64,000 nucleotides of DNA from Sarcocystis neurona (Eukaryota > Apicomplexa > Conoidasida > Eucoccidiorida > Sarcocystidae), in assembly GCA_000727475.1 (NCBI GenBank), contig KL647288.1, positions 1,887,890-1,951,889 on the forward strand, in the 5' to 3' direction. This document shows, one piece after another, positions 33,837 through 45,562 of the stretch. The notes beneath the pieces are model-generated. The model was given only the letters and a program-made list of their open reading frames with translations, made no database searches and was not told where the DNA came from. Both the position numbers and the translations under genes were made by a program. Numbering within the stretch: the first letter of the stretch is position 1; the number at the start of each line of letters is the position of its first letter.

Positions 33837-36543
33837 TGTCGCTTGCCCTGTCCTCCAGATAGCCGTACCTGACTATATACATATATATATATGTATATAG
33901 GTCTTTCTCGCTCTGCCTCTCTGTACACGTATGCAACTAATTGTTCAGGATACGTGCTGAATGTCCAAGAGACGCCCGCGTGCAGCTGTACGCTTGTACT
34001 GCTGCGTGCTGTGTTTATATTCAAGTATGCGAGAGTGTCGGAAAACAATGAAAAGGGAAAGTAGTGAAGGGCCTATCACCAGCGAGTCCCTCAGCAAAAG
34101 AGTTGCGGCGCGCGAGTGCCAACGCTGTTGCTGAGTGCGCATTCGTCTGTGAACACAGACCGGGCCGCCTGACGCTGCCCAAGCCATCTGCTGGAGATTG
34201 ATAGAATCACTTTTGCATACATATTACTGGTGGTGCTTGGCACTAATGCAGAAGCCTAAGTATTCGTCAATATCAACGTGAGCAGAAATCACTTGAGGAA
34301 GTCAAACGCGTGAAGTAGTCTATATACACGTGTATGCACGGATGGATGGATGTGTGTACGTATGTATTTACAAATGTATACGCGTATATCCAGATGCATC
34401 TATGTATATGCGTGTTTGTGTGTATGCGTACGCATGTGTGTACATATGTGTGTACGTGTGTATGTGTGCATAGGTATGCATCTCCTTTCTTTGGAAAGCA
34501 AAAGCCGGTGCGTCATCAGCGGGCACGATGTTCAGCAGTAAAACATTGGGCGAGATAAGTACAGCAGACCTCCAGGGGTTTCTCGCTTAGAATCTGAGAC
34601 AACAACGGGTAGTTGCAACTGCAGTTGCGCCCACGCGCCGATCCCGTCAGCCGTATCAATAACTGAAGGTGATTTAGATGTACTTTACCTTAGATGCTCA
34701 ATGGATTGTGTATCTGAACTATTGATGTGCAGTTCTCGTACAAGCGTACGAGCCACGTATACATCCAGGTGGGTCCCAGAGAGTGCGCAGGTGATGTACG
34801 CGAATGTGTACACTCTGGTCGAAAGGACGATGTGAAGCATGTGGACACATCTATGTACAAGAGGTACATAGAGCACGTACGGACTCACACGGATAAAACC
34901 GTATCCTACAGCATATTCATGTATAATATACCATATGGTGAAAGCGTGTCCCTGGCGTTAAAATATAAACACGCTGGTCCTGAAGTATAGGCACAGTGAG
35001 GGCATACGTTAGGCATGTATTATCTTAATTTACTGTAGCTTCAACATCTCTATGCCACGTGTCTGCTGCCCACGTATACGACTCCATGACAAACACACCC
35101 GTAGGCAACTTAAGGACAGTTGTTGCTCCATGTTGCGCCTCGAAGGTATCGTACGTCGCCTAAGCGTGTCACATATCTCCATACCGTACACATGCACACG
35201 TCTATAAAGATATTCTTGTTCGCTGGCAGAATTCGACAAAAATATGTCCCCTCGCGAATGCACACCTACACATACGCTTACACAGAGACACGGAAATGTG
35301 AAGGTCTTGGTCCGAGCATGGCGTTACATCAGATATTTTATTTAGACCATTAAAAGAGTAAACCTCGTCATTGTCTTACGTCAGACAGTGTTTGTCAATC
35401 TTGTGTACACACTCGCTTGTGTATGAACTTCCATTGTACGCAGGGACACGCTACACATTTATTCACCCCTGGAAAAACGACTTGATAAACTTTCTCCTCG
35501 ACTACGTGCGTATGGAGTCGTAGAGACACACTCTGGCGACTCGGCTTTCGACAGGGACCTCGCCTGTTCCTCACAGATGAGGAAAAAAAGGTGTCTGGTT
35601 CTGCTCGGGCATACATCTCTCTGTGCAAGGAAAACCTCCATCAAGTCTACGTAGGAAACTCTACATATAGACAAACCTAGACACGTTTCCATTTTTCATT
35701 CGTTTTCGTGGTGCACGTGACATACAGACGAACACTGACGAAACAAACGTATGTACACTCACCTAGTGTGTTTAAGTGCGAAGATATGTGTCTACTGTAG
35801 GAGGGGAATGAAAAGGTGGTGTAAAAGAGAATGTGAAAAAATGAGCTCGCAAACGCGAGGTGAGTTAGTCGACAAACCTGCCTCGATACTAGAACTCAAT
35901 AGGTTCTTCCGAGTAACACACAGTTATACAAGAAACATATGTGAGACCTGCGCCACCTTATTTTCTACTCGTGGTGATGGAAGCGAAATTACCACAGACT
36001 CAGACCAAAACTAAGAAAAAACCTACTCTCTACTGACATCATTGTGTTCTTCATATGTTTTTGCACTCCCACATATATGTGCGTGTATGCGTGCATGTAT
36101 ATCTATATGTGTATATGCGCACGAATGTAGTCGCAGCTGCGAGTTGTCTGTCCGGACACAGAAGTACAAATGAGTACATCGCCCACAGACCTGTATGGAC
36201 ACAAACATAAGTGTACATATACATTTCTATTACCTGTAATAAACCTTGAGCACACCTGTATACTTAGACGCACACCTACCTTTACATGTGGATGAAAGAT
36301 GGCGTGTCCACACGACGTCGTGAACGTACATACATAGCGGAGCTGCAGGCGCACTCGTGTGCGTGCGTTGATTATACGGAAAGTAGTTAGAGATGCAGAG
36401 AGATGTAAAGCAGATCTATAATATATATAAGCAAAACGTGCAATAGAATCACGTTCTTGTACTTCTTCATACGTATGTTTACACGAATTTTCTGCTGTAC
36501 ACGTATACGCTTGTAGTTATCTGAAGAGACTTTCTCCCTGCAG

Positions 36544-36822
36544 CACGAGGAGCCGGGATTGAGCCTTCGTTGTGTCGCTCATTTCCGCAGACACACTACG
36601 CGGCCAGGTCAAATTTCTCTATTCGAAGCAAGCTGCAAGGGCGGTGACAGCAGTGACTGCATCACCGGCACCACCATCAGCAGCAGCAACAGCAGCAGGC
36701 ACAACCACTACAGTAGAAGCAAGAGCGACAGCAGCTGCACCAGCAGTCCCTGCGGAAGAACACTTTTTTCGCGGCAGCAACGGGCAGCGTTGCAGCGTCA
36801 CCGACCCCAGCCACACGAATAG
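36544..36822 (+). CDS. Possible Ser-rich terminal exon, unidentified
   Basis: The acceptor has a good pyrimidine tract (GACTTTCTCCCTGCAG). The frame then runs 92 codons to a stop. It begins HEEPGLSLRCVAHFRRHTTR and becomes Ser-rich through AGC triplets, then basic (RQQRAALQRHRPQPHE). A second plus frame (36572-36946) is Ala-rich and also open. No domain is recognised and no upstream exon is identified. Confidence 0.3.
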   Translation, partial: HEEPGLSLRCVAHFRRHTTRPGQISLFEASCKGGDSSDCITGTTISSSNSSRHNHYSRSKSDSSCTSSPCGRTLFSRQQRAALQRHRPQPHE

Positions 36823-39698
36823 CAAAAAGAGCGGCCGTAACAATCATCTGCTGGCGGCTGCAGCAGCGGCAGCACTTAGCAGACGTATTATAGTGTGCTG
36901 TTGCTTCAGGGACCCGACGGCTCGTGACCCGTCTCAACGGAAGTAGGTGCACCTTTTCTCTCTCCCCACAGCAGTAGCAGATGAAGAGCCTGCCGTCTCC
37001 GTCAGGAACACTCCAGCAGGAGCAGCGACAAAACTTCGCTTCTGTCCCGGCAACTGCAGCCCTGCTGCTTCTGTCTGCTGTAGGTCCAACAGTACTTGTT
37101 GAAACTTCGGCGGAACTTGCTTGTGTTTCTCTGGTGGGAAACGTTTCTGTGATAGGCGTGGTAACAGGAATGAGGCACGGCTCCTGCAGATACTGCGTTG
37201 GTGGGGTGGGCAAGAAGCTGTTGAAGAAAAGATAACCGCTCTGCTGCTGTTGCTGCGTCCAGAAGTCTAAAAATGTTGCAGTTGTTCAGACAAGACTACA
37301 CCTCACATCTGCTGTTGTCAGCGACCGTGAAATAAAACGTGCTGCTGCGGCGTGGCGGGTGCAGAAGCATATTTCAACTAGTCCTGCCCGGCCGAAACAA
37401 GGAGGGGGAGCTGCTGCTGTTCTGCAGAGAGAATCCGAGGCCGCCAGATGAGTGCGACGTCCTAAATAGGAGTAGACATTTTTGTTGTCGACCCTGAGCA
37501 GAGGAAAAATGTTTCTACCGTCGCCGCTGGAACGAGCGGCGCCTACTGTTGCAGCCGCCTATAAAAATGGTAGGCCGTCGTGCCGCTGCACAAACCTACA
37601 GGTCGAGACGGCTCCGTGCCCCTGCTGCCATTGCCTGTCTCGCTGGTTCTCTGGCTGCTGCTATTGTTGCTGCTGTGGCCGCAGTTCGCAGTGTTTCGGC
37701 TGCCGCTGTAGCACCTCCTGTGGCTGTTGGCAAAGAAGATCACGACAGCTGCTGCGGCTGCTGCTTGTGTTGGCAGCGATGAGGGGAAAGGCAGAAGAGC
37801 AGGCAGTGCTAGTGATGGTGTCGTTGCAGCCGCCGTGGCTGACGCTGGTCTTGCATGCGCTTCTGTTGATGTTGCTGACGCTGCTCCCTCTGTGGCTGCA
37901 GGTGCACCTGCTGTCCGTCTTGCTCGTGCTCACGTTGCTGCTGCTGCCCTTGGCAGGAGCTGTGCCACGGGGCTTCGTCTACTTTTGCTACGTACTGCAG
38001 GCGTCTAGGAACGTCGCTGCCTCCGTGGGGTTGCACGGCAATAATACCTGCGGCTGCAGTGCCAACATCGTCAGCTGCCGCAGAAGCAGCAGACGCAAGG
38101 CATTTTGGCCAGCACTTCTGCGGCTTCTGGCATACCGGCACGGCTCCGCCGCTGCTGCACGCAAAAGCTGGAGCCGGCCCTTGCTGCAGTGGCACGCACA
38201 GCATAGCTACTCCGCCTTCCTGTTGCAGCGACACAGCTCATAAAGGCGCTGTTGCTGATCCGGTAACTGCTGCTTAGGAGGCTCCTGCAGGCATTGCCCA
38301 ACTGCTACGAACGGTATCGCCGCGCTAGAATCTGTACAGCGCAGCGCTCTTCTTGCGTCTGCAGCTATTGTGGGCACGAGTCTCTGTTACCAAGGAAAAA
38401 TGCCTGGGGTACGTTGGGCAGTTGCTGTTACCATACTCGCTGTCGTAGTGTGCTTTCCGCCGTCTTCTTTGCTCCTGGTGTATCTGTTGACGGTTGTCGC
38501 TGCATGGGTGCCGACTACAAATAGCCACGCTGCTGCTGAAAGCGGAACTGCTGCTTCTCTCCAGGCTCCTAGTTGCTGCGAAACCGGTGCCCTCTGAAGC
38601 AAGAGCTGTCGCCTACACGAATGCTGCTGCTCCTCGGACTTCTGGCGTCCCTATTGCTGCCGCTTTTGGTGGGGGTGCTGCCGTTGCTTCTGACGCGGCC
38701 GCTGCAAAGGGTTGCTGCGGTCTGTGGCCCAGCTGCATTTGCAGACAGTGCGGTTCCTGCTGGGTGACCTTGGTGTTTACGAGTCTCTATGCTGCTGCTG
38801 CTGAAGTTGGTGCTGTAGCTGGCATCGACACTGCAGCTGGGACAGCTGCTGCTGAAGCGTACGTAGTCATTACATTACGCAGCAAGGCTGCTGGTTTGTT
38901 GAGAGCCGTTGTCACTGGGATGGGATTTGACCCTGGGGTTGGAGCTGCTGCTGGTCGGCATGCAGCTGCCGGTCGGAATGCTCCTGCTTGTGCTTGTGCT
39001 CCCCTGGTTCGGTTAGATGTATTCGTCGAGAGATGACGTTGCTAACCACATCGCTGCTGTTAGTACTAGCCGATACCTGCTGCCAGCTGGGTACCTGCTG
39101 CTGGCTGCAAAGCCGCTGCTTTTTATATACGAGATAGACGCGCTAACCACGGCCACTGCTCCTTCTGAGCGATCACTCCATTACTTGAAGTTGTAGTGCA
39201 TGTGTCTCTTCCACCACTGCAGTTGTATTGTCTTTGATATTATTCATCTATCCTTCCGCATTTTCGGTTACTCTTCGCCTCATCCTCCCTTTCGGCTGAT
39301 GTTGTGGCTCACGGAGCTGCTGGCGCCGCTTCCTTTGTGTTTTTCACCACGCACGGGAGCGCCCACTGAAGCACGTACACCTGTGGCTGTCCTGGGTTCT
39401 GTCAGCTCTACTACCGCTGCCTAGTTGCTCCTGGTGGTTTCACCTGCGGGTCAAGTCCTACACCGCATCTCCTTTCTAATGCTGTTCGAGCTGCTGTTGC
39501 TACCGGCACTCCTGCAGAGTCGTCTCACTTTGTGGCAAAAAGTTTCACTGTTCTGCCACTAGGGCTGCTCTTCAGCTCCAACCTTCTGCTGCTACGTCTG
39601 CTCCTTGGCTCGACTTTCCTGCTGTTGCGGCCTGCATCGGCGCCACTGCTCCATTGTGCGTTGTTGAGACCGAAGCAAGAGGGCTCCTAGCTACACGG
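36823..39698. repeat. CTG-rich tract (CAG on the minus strand)
   Basis: Roughly 2.5 kb of degenerate CTG/GCT triplets with frequent frame breaks. Frames include plus 37482-38243 (Cys/Leu-rich), minus 37809-38234 (Gln-rich end) and plus 38494-39036 (Ala-rich). None continues through, so this is probably not one exon. It follows the kinesin stop codon on the minus strand and could be kinesin 3' UTR, or an intron of a plus-strand gene whose exon is at 36.5 kb. Confidence 0.5.
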
Positions 39699-42600
39699 CT
39701 ACTGTTGCTGCTGTCCTGCCGCCGTCTCTGCTGCTGCTGCTGTGTTTCCTGCAGGATATTCCAGGAGGGGGGTGTTGCAACCGTCTCCATACCTCCACCA
39801 CTTTGGAACTGTGCTGCTTTCCTCTTCAAGAGTGTTGCTGCAACGGTCGTCCGCACTCCAAATACGCAGGCAGCCATCGTGGTTTCCATCGTTTTCGTAC
39901 CAGATGGCAAGACTGTTGACACTGCAGCTGTCACTGCTGCTGCCGAATGTGCTGCCGTAACTGCTGCTCCAGCTGACCGACTGCTTGCTACTTCGACTTG
40001 TGCGGCTGCTGATGGTGCTGCTGCTGCTCGCACGGAGGTACCGGCGGCCGCTCATGCTGCTCGTAGCAGCAGCCGCAGCAAGAGTCAGCAGACTCGAATG
40101 CGAGCTGTTGGACACGGTGGCGCAAGCAGAAAGCTTTCGTAGCGCAGCCTCAAGGTCTGGCCGGCGCTGACGAGACGTCTCACCAGCGCCAAATCCAGAG
40201 TTGATCTGGGCGTGACCTTCGCTGCTGCGGTGAAGGTGGCAACTGTAGCTGCGGCTGTACTGGCTCTGGCTGCAGTCACTTGGGCTGTGATGACTCTGCG
40301 TCTGGTGGCTTTGGTTGCAGGGACCGTACTGACTCTCGCTGTAGTGGCTCCGGCTGTCTGTGTGGCTTTGTCGGCTGCTGCGGCTATGTCTGTGTTTCTT
40401 GCTGCTGCTCTGCCTGCGGCTGTGACGCTGGTGGTGCCGTTTGCTGCTGCGGTGGCCGCTGTCGCTGCGTTGGCGGGGCCTGTGTCTGTTTCTCGGCCGA
40501 GGAGACCCTTCGCTCTCTGTCGGGGAGACGCTGCCACATCGAGCCACTTGGGTGCATGGGAACAGCAGGTTGGTTAGAGGGGGGCAGAAGGAGTTGCTGC
40601 TGTTTTCGCTGCTGCTGCTGTTGCTGTTTGCGACAGACTCCGCGTCTGCCGTCGACGCGTTGCTGTGCCCAGCCAAAGAAAAGCTGCTCAACCTCCCGAT
40701 GGAAATGCTGCTGACGATCGAGTTGCGGCCTCGGGTCACCGCGCCGTAGCCCCCCCCGCCGATGCTGTTCCTGCGACTCCGGCTAATGACACTCACTGCG
40801 GCAGAAGCCGGAGGCGACGTCGCAACCAGGGGCGACGGCAGCACAACGACTGACTCAGGCTCCCCTACTGCAAGGCTCGGAAGGCACACCTCGTCGTCGT
40901 CTTCTTCCGAAGCCGGTGCCGCTGCTGATTCTACTTCGAAATCCTCGTCCTCCTCCACGTTCTCTCGAAGCACCGCTTCTATGGCGCCCCCCTTCGTTTC
41001 AATCACTACCCAGTGAAGTTGCTTCAGTGGCTTCCACGCCGGCACAATGTCGTCGTCGTCCGTGTTTTCCACCTTCACCTCTGCTTCCTGCTGTAGCTCT
41101 CGCTGCCCCTCAGATTCACTCGCACATAATGAGTCGAGGCCCTCCGCGAGGAAATCAGCTAGCTCTGTGCTGCGATGCGACTGCCGCTCCGTTCGCTGCC
41201 GCTCCCGCTGCACCGCCGTCCCCTGGGAGTCGTGCAGCTTCTGCGGGAGCTTTTGCTGCTGAGGATGCCGTTGTTTTGACCGCGGCCGCTGCAACTGCCG
41301 CTGCCGCTGCTGCTGCCGCTGCCGCCGCTGTTGCCGCTGAACTGCCTGCAGCAGGTAAACGGGCGGCTGCTTCCGCTGCTGCCTGTGCTGCTCTAGTGCC
41401 CGCCGCGACTGCCGCCTCTGCTTTGTCTCCGCATACCTTTGTTCCACCTTTTGAAGCAAGTGCTGTCGTTCACGCCTCTCCAGTGCTTCTTTATCCTGCA
41501 GTTCCTGCTGCTGCTGGCGCACCTGCCTTTTCCTTTGTTCCTTGTGCCGATGGTCATCACCCTCACGATGTTGTTCGTGCAGCTCCTGCAGTTTGAATAG
41601 TGTATTTTCCAAGCAGTCTTCGCGCCCACTCAGACGCTGATACTGTTGCAGTCTCTGCCGCTGCTGCGGCTCTTGCTGCTGCTGCGGCTCTTGCTGCTGC
41701 TGCAGCTGCTGTTCCTGCTGCGGCTGTTGCTGCTGCTGTGATTGTTGCTGGTGTTGCCGCTGCTGCGGGTCTTGCCGCTGCTGCGGGTCTTGCCGCTGCT
41801 GCGGGTCTTCCTGTTTCTGCGTGTCTTGCTGCTGCTGCGGCTGCTGGTGCTGGTGCCGCTCTTCTTGGTGCTGCTGCTGCTCGTATTGCTGGTGCTCGTA
41901 CTGCAGGCGACGCTCTTGACGCTGTTGCTGCTGCTCGCGGTTCTCCCGGTGTAACCTTTCCTGCCTTCTTTGGCCGTGCAGCACGGGTTTCCCTGCAGAC
42001 TGTTTCTCCCCCTCCTGCCGCTGCTCCTCCCGTTTCCAGTGCTGCGCGTGCTGCAACTGCTTGTTCTCGTGCAGGTTCTGCGCCTGGTGCTGTTCCTCGT
42101 GCTGCTGCTGTCCCCGCTGCCTCTCTTGTCGCTGCCGCTGCTGCTGCGCTTGATCACGTCGAAGTAGATCCTGCTGCTGCTGTGCGTGGTGCCACAGCTG
42201 CACCTCTTTATCCTGTTCCTGCTCCTGCCGCTGTCCGCGCTGCTTCTGAGTTGACTGTCGCGGTTGCTTCTCGCCCTCCCGGTGCAGTTCGTGCTCCACA
42301 TGCGTGTCCTGCCGCAGATTCTCTTGAAAGTGTTGTACCTGTTGCTGCTTCCTTTCCCCTTCCCGGTTTGCTTCGTCCTGTGTCTGCCGCTCAGACTGCA
42401 GCTGTCCCCGCTCTTTCTGTTTTTGCTCCTGCTGCCGCCTCCTCCTCGGCTCTCCGCTTGGCCGCGGCTGGCGCTGCTCCTTCCCCTCCTGATGCACTGC
42501 GCGCGGCACCTCCTGGTTGTGCTGCAGGTTACGTTTTTGATGTTGTTCCTGATGCTGCTGTCCTCCTTGCTCCTCTGTTTGCTGTTGCTGCTCTCCCCCT

Positions 42601-45562
42601 CCCCCGTGTAGGTCCTGCTGCATCTGCTTAACGCGTTGCAGCAGCCCCTCGTGGCGCTGTTCCTCTTGCTGCTGCTGCAGTGCCTCTTGCTTCTGTTCTT
42701 CCTCACAGGGCTGCTCTACACCCTCCCCGTGTAAGTGGTGCTGCCTCTTCGGGTGGTGCAGAAGATTTTCCTCTTGACACTCTTTAAGCTTCTCCTGCTG
42801 CTGCGGCTGCTGCCCCAGATGCTGCTGCTGTACCCGCTTGTGTTGTTCTGCTTGCCAGCAAAGACTGTGCTGCTTTTGCGGGTCTTGCTGCAGCTGTCCC
42901 TGCTGCTCCTCTCTTTGCTGCTGCTCCCCTAGCTTTTGATGCTTTTGTTTTTCCTGCTGCGGGTGCCGCTGTTCCGCATCGTGCCCGAAAAGTTCGTGAC
43001 ACTGCTGCCTGTGCTGCAACGGCCCATCTTGCTGCTGACTCTCCTGTTGCTTCTGTCCCCTTTTTTGCTGCCACAGCCCACGCTGCTTCTCCTGTGTGTG
43101 CTGCAGCTTTTCCTGTTGTCCGCGTTGCTTCTGCTGCACCTGCTGCTCCTTGTCTTGCCAATCTTCATGCGCTTCGCTGTGTCCCGGCTGCAACTGCTCC
43201 AGCTGTTCCTGCGCTTCCTGGTGCTGCTGTCTCGATTGTCTCTGTTCGTGCTCCTGCGGCTGCTGCTTCTCCGCCTCCCATAGAAAATGGTCTTGCTTCG
43301 GTTGTCCCAGTTGCAGCTGCTCCTGCTGGTGTTCTTTGAGCTGTTGCTGGCCTTGTTTGGATTTCCCCCGCTGCTTCATTTCTCGCTGGAGTTGCTGCTG
43401 CTCTTCTCCCTCCTGGTGCAGTTGTTCGTGGCTATCGTGTGCAGGGTGCATATTCTTCCCTTCATGCTGTTCGCGTTGCTGCTGCTGTCCCTGTCCCTTC
43501 TGGTGCTGCTGCTGCTGCTGGTGCTCCACGTCCTCCCCTTGCCCATGCACTTCGTGTCGCTCCTGCTGGGTCTGGTGCAGTACCGCCTCTTGGTGCTGGT
43601 TCTGTTTGTCTTGCAGCTCGTTTCCTGCGTGTCGGCTTTCCACAGCCATGGATTGCTGCGGCTGCTGGAGCTGCGGGTGGTTGTCCATTTCCTCGTTTGA
43701 TTCTTCTTCATCGTCCTCCCCGTCTTCCTCTTCGTTCGACGAGATCTCGCTTAGGCCTGAATCCCCGCTCTTCCTGTTTTCTTCCTGCTCTTCCAGGACC
43801 AACAACTGCTTCAACCGCTTCAGCTCTGCATGGGCTTCTTGCAGTCGCTGCTGTAGCAGATGAATCTTTTCGGCAGCCTCCGCAGCAGCGGCTTCTGCAA
43901 CAACGCACCGCTCTTTCCAGTTGACGACGTCTCGCAGAGCTGCAGTTCTCGCAGCGGCAGCTGCTTCCCCCTCGGCCGCAGCCACCTGCCGCCGCAACAG
44001 CAACACTTGCCGTCTCAGATTGGCAATGAGGACGGCGGTGGGGTCTCGCTGAATAACTGGTCTGTTTCGAATTCCCATAGTTCTTGACGCATAGTGTACA
44101 GAACGGTACGTCTCGTGGCAGTCCGCAGCAGCAGGAGACACGCACACAAGCATCACAGTTTTGCTGTCTCCTCCCAAACTGTCTTGAAGAATGCGGGTGA
44201 GTTTCGACGCCCGATATGGGATGTGATGGCGCTGCTGCCAGCCTCCCCGTCCACCTTCTCCTGCAGCGAACGATGAGGGACAAGTCCAACTTTTCTCGAG
44301 AGCGAAGGGAGCCTGAAAAGGAGAAAATGCTTCTTCCTGTGCTCCTGCTGCTCCGTTGCCTCGTGGTGCTGCTGCGGTCCTTGAGGCACGAAGGGACAGC
44401 AACGTGTAGGCATACGAGCCGGCGTGACTTAGGGATCGCTGCGCCAGTTGTAGAGTAGCACCTGTGCCATCGTTGGACGCCACCCTACTCGTGCCTCTTC
44501 TAACCCCGCTGTTTCCTCTGCTACCTGGCACTGCGCACATATTTCCCCAGCTCGCCTGGCTTCCTGAAAAGCGTGCCAATGCCAACGCTGCTTCCCCATC
44601 ACTATCCTCACCCGTTCCTCCCGCTCCTGCTGTTCGTACTCCCCCATGCCTCACTGTCCTTACCCTTGATGTCGAGGCTTCTATCGCGGCCCCCGCAGCT
44701 ACACCTACTCCTGCTGTCTCTCTCCCCGCTGTAGCCGCGCGAGCACGTGCATCTCCTGCAGCTGTTACGATCCCAGCCCGCGAAGTTGGCGAAGGGAAGT
44801 GAAACGCTGTTGCTGCTCTTCTCGCTCCCTGCGCGGCTGTCGCCGGCCTTGATGTTTGTACTGCTTGGGCTGTGTCTTTCCTCGCTGCAAGCGCACAAAT
44901 CACGTTGCTCAGCGCCAGTAGGCCCATGTTGACGCTGATGCCCTCTCGCAGTCGCTGCCCGTCAGCCTGTGACCGTTTTACCCTCTCGCTGCCGGCCAAA
45001 TCTACAAAATGAATTTTGCTTGTAATCACTTCCGCTGTTCGTGCTGCCGTTGCAACTGTTGCTCCTATTCCTCCGCCTGGTGCTCCTTCTGTGGCGGTAC
45101 TTTCTACTTTTTCTTCTCCTGCGTTTCCCGCTGCCACAGCTGCGCACTGTGTTGCTGCTCCTCCTGCACTTTTTGTTAAAGCGCCTACTGCTGTCGTCTC
45201 GGCCGAAAACCTCGTGCCGGTCGCTGCTACTGGCGTTTCCGCTGTTGCTGCTGTCGGCGCAGAGGGTTTTGCTGCTGAGAATTTGTCTGCTGCTACTCCT
45301 GCATGTCCCGTTGTCCCCGATTCTTCCTTTTTGCAGAGGTCTTTGCAGTCTCCGGCCTCCTCACGAGCCCAGACGGGAGCAGGGGCAACAGCTGCAGCGA
45401 CTCCTGAGCCGGAACTGTCTTTTGTGCCGTCGCCTCTCTTGTGAGGAGACCGCAGTTCGTGCCGGCTACTCTCTTCGGCTAGCGGGTGCAAGCGCCGCTG
45501 TCGCAGGGTGATTGTAAACACTGCGTGCGAACGCGAGGAGCGGGCGTTCATCTTGGTAGCAG
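39699..45562 (-). CDS. Kinesin exon 3: switch I to C terminus
   Basis: The acceptor is GTCTGTGCAG; the split codon is Ala, then ATKMNARSSRSHAVFTITLR. A ~150-residue insertion follows before KIHFVDLAGSERVKRS, and a ~215-residue insertion between NVICALA and HIPYRASKLT. After RNRPVIQRDP comes a coiled-coil neck (VLIANLRRQVLLLRRQVAAA and KIHLLQQRLQEAHAELKRLK), an acidic patch, and a Gln-rich stalk (about residues 1183-1996). Next is a short ordered-looking island (VPAWKPLKQLHWVVIE, about 2065), then Ser/Arg/His-rich sequence with RRNSI- and GRNSI-type sites. The frame stays open for 1,953 codons and stops at TAG 39699-39701. The last residues (AGNTAAAAETAAGQQQQ) may be read-through of a triplet tract if an unrecognised 3' splice exists. 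Confidence 0.92.

Larger units (their letters stand above)
30621..36543. other. Long gene-poor stretch
   Basis: Dominated by GTAT/TATA/TGTG repeats, with a TA run at 31190-31212 and a TA/GT satellite at about 33759-33836. Frames are shorter than about 107 codons and encode mainly Tyr/Ile/Val/Cys dipeptide repeats. No recognisable gene or RNA. Confidence 0.5.

Noticed and set aside
33643..34048. Tyr-Ile-rich frames at TA satellites
   Set aside because: Pure translation of TA/GTAT dinucleotides. The same pattern recurs at 16.3, 25.7, 29.7, 31.2 and 58.2 kb.
37482..38243. 253-codon plus-strand frame resembling a Cys/Leu-rich membrane protein
   Set aside because: Leu and Cys runs come from CTG/TGC triplets. 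Other frames are equally open, and no membrane-protein pattern outside the triplets is seen.
41010..41060. WKPLKQLHW in the kinesin tail as a formin FH2-like start
   Set aside because: Only a few residues look alike. No FH2 domain follows, just an acidic linker and Ser-rich tail.
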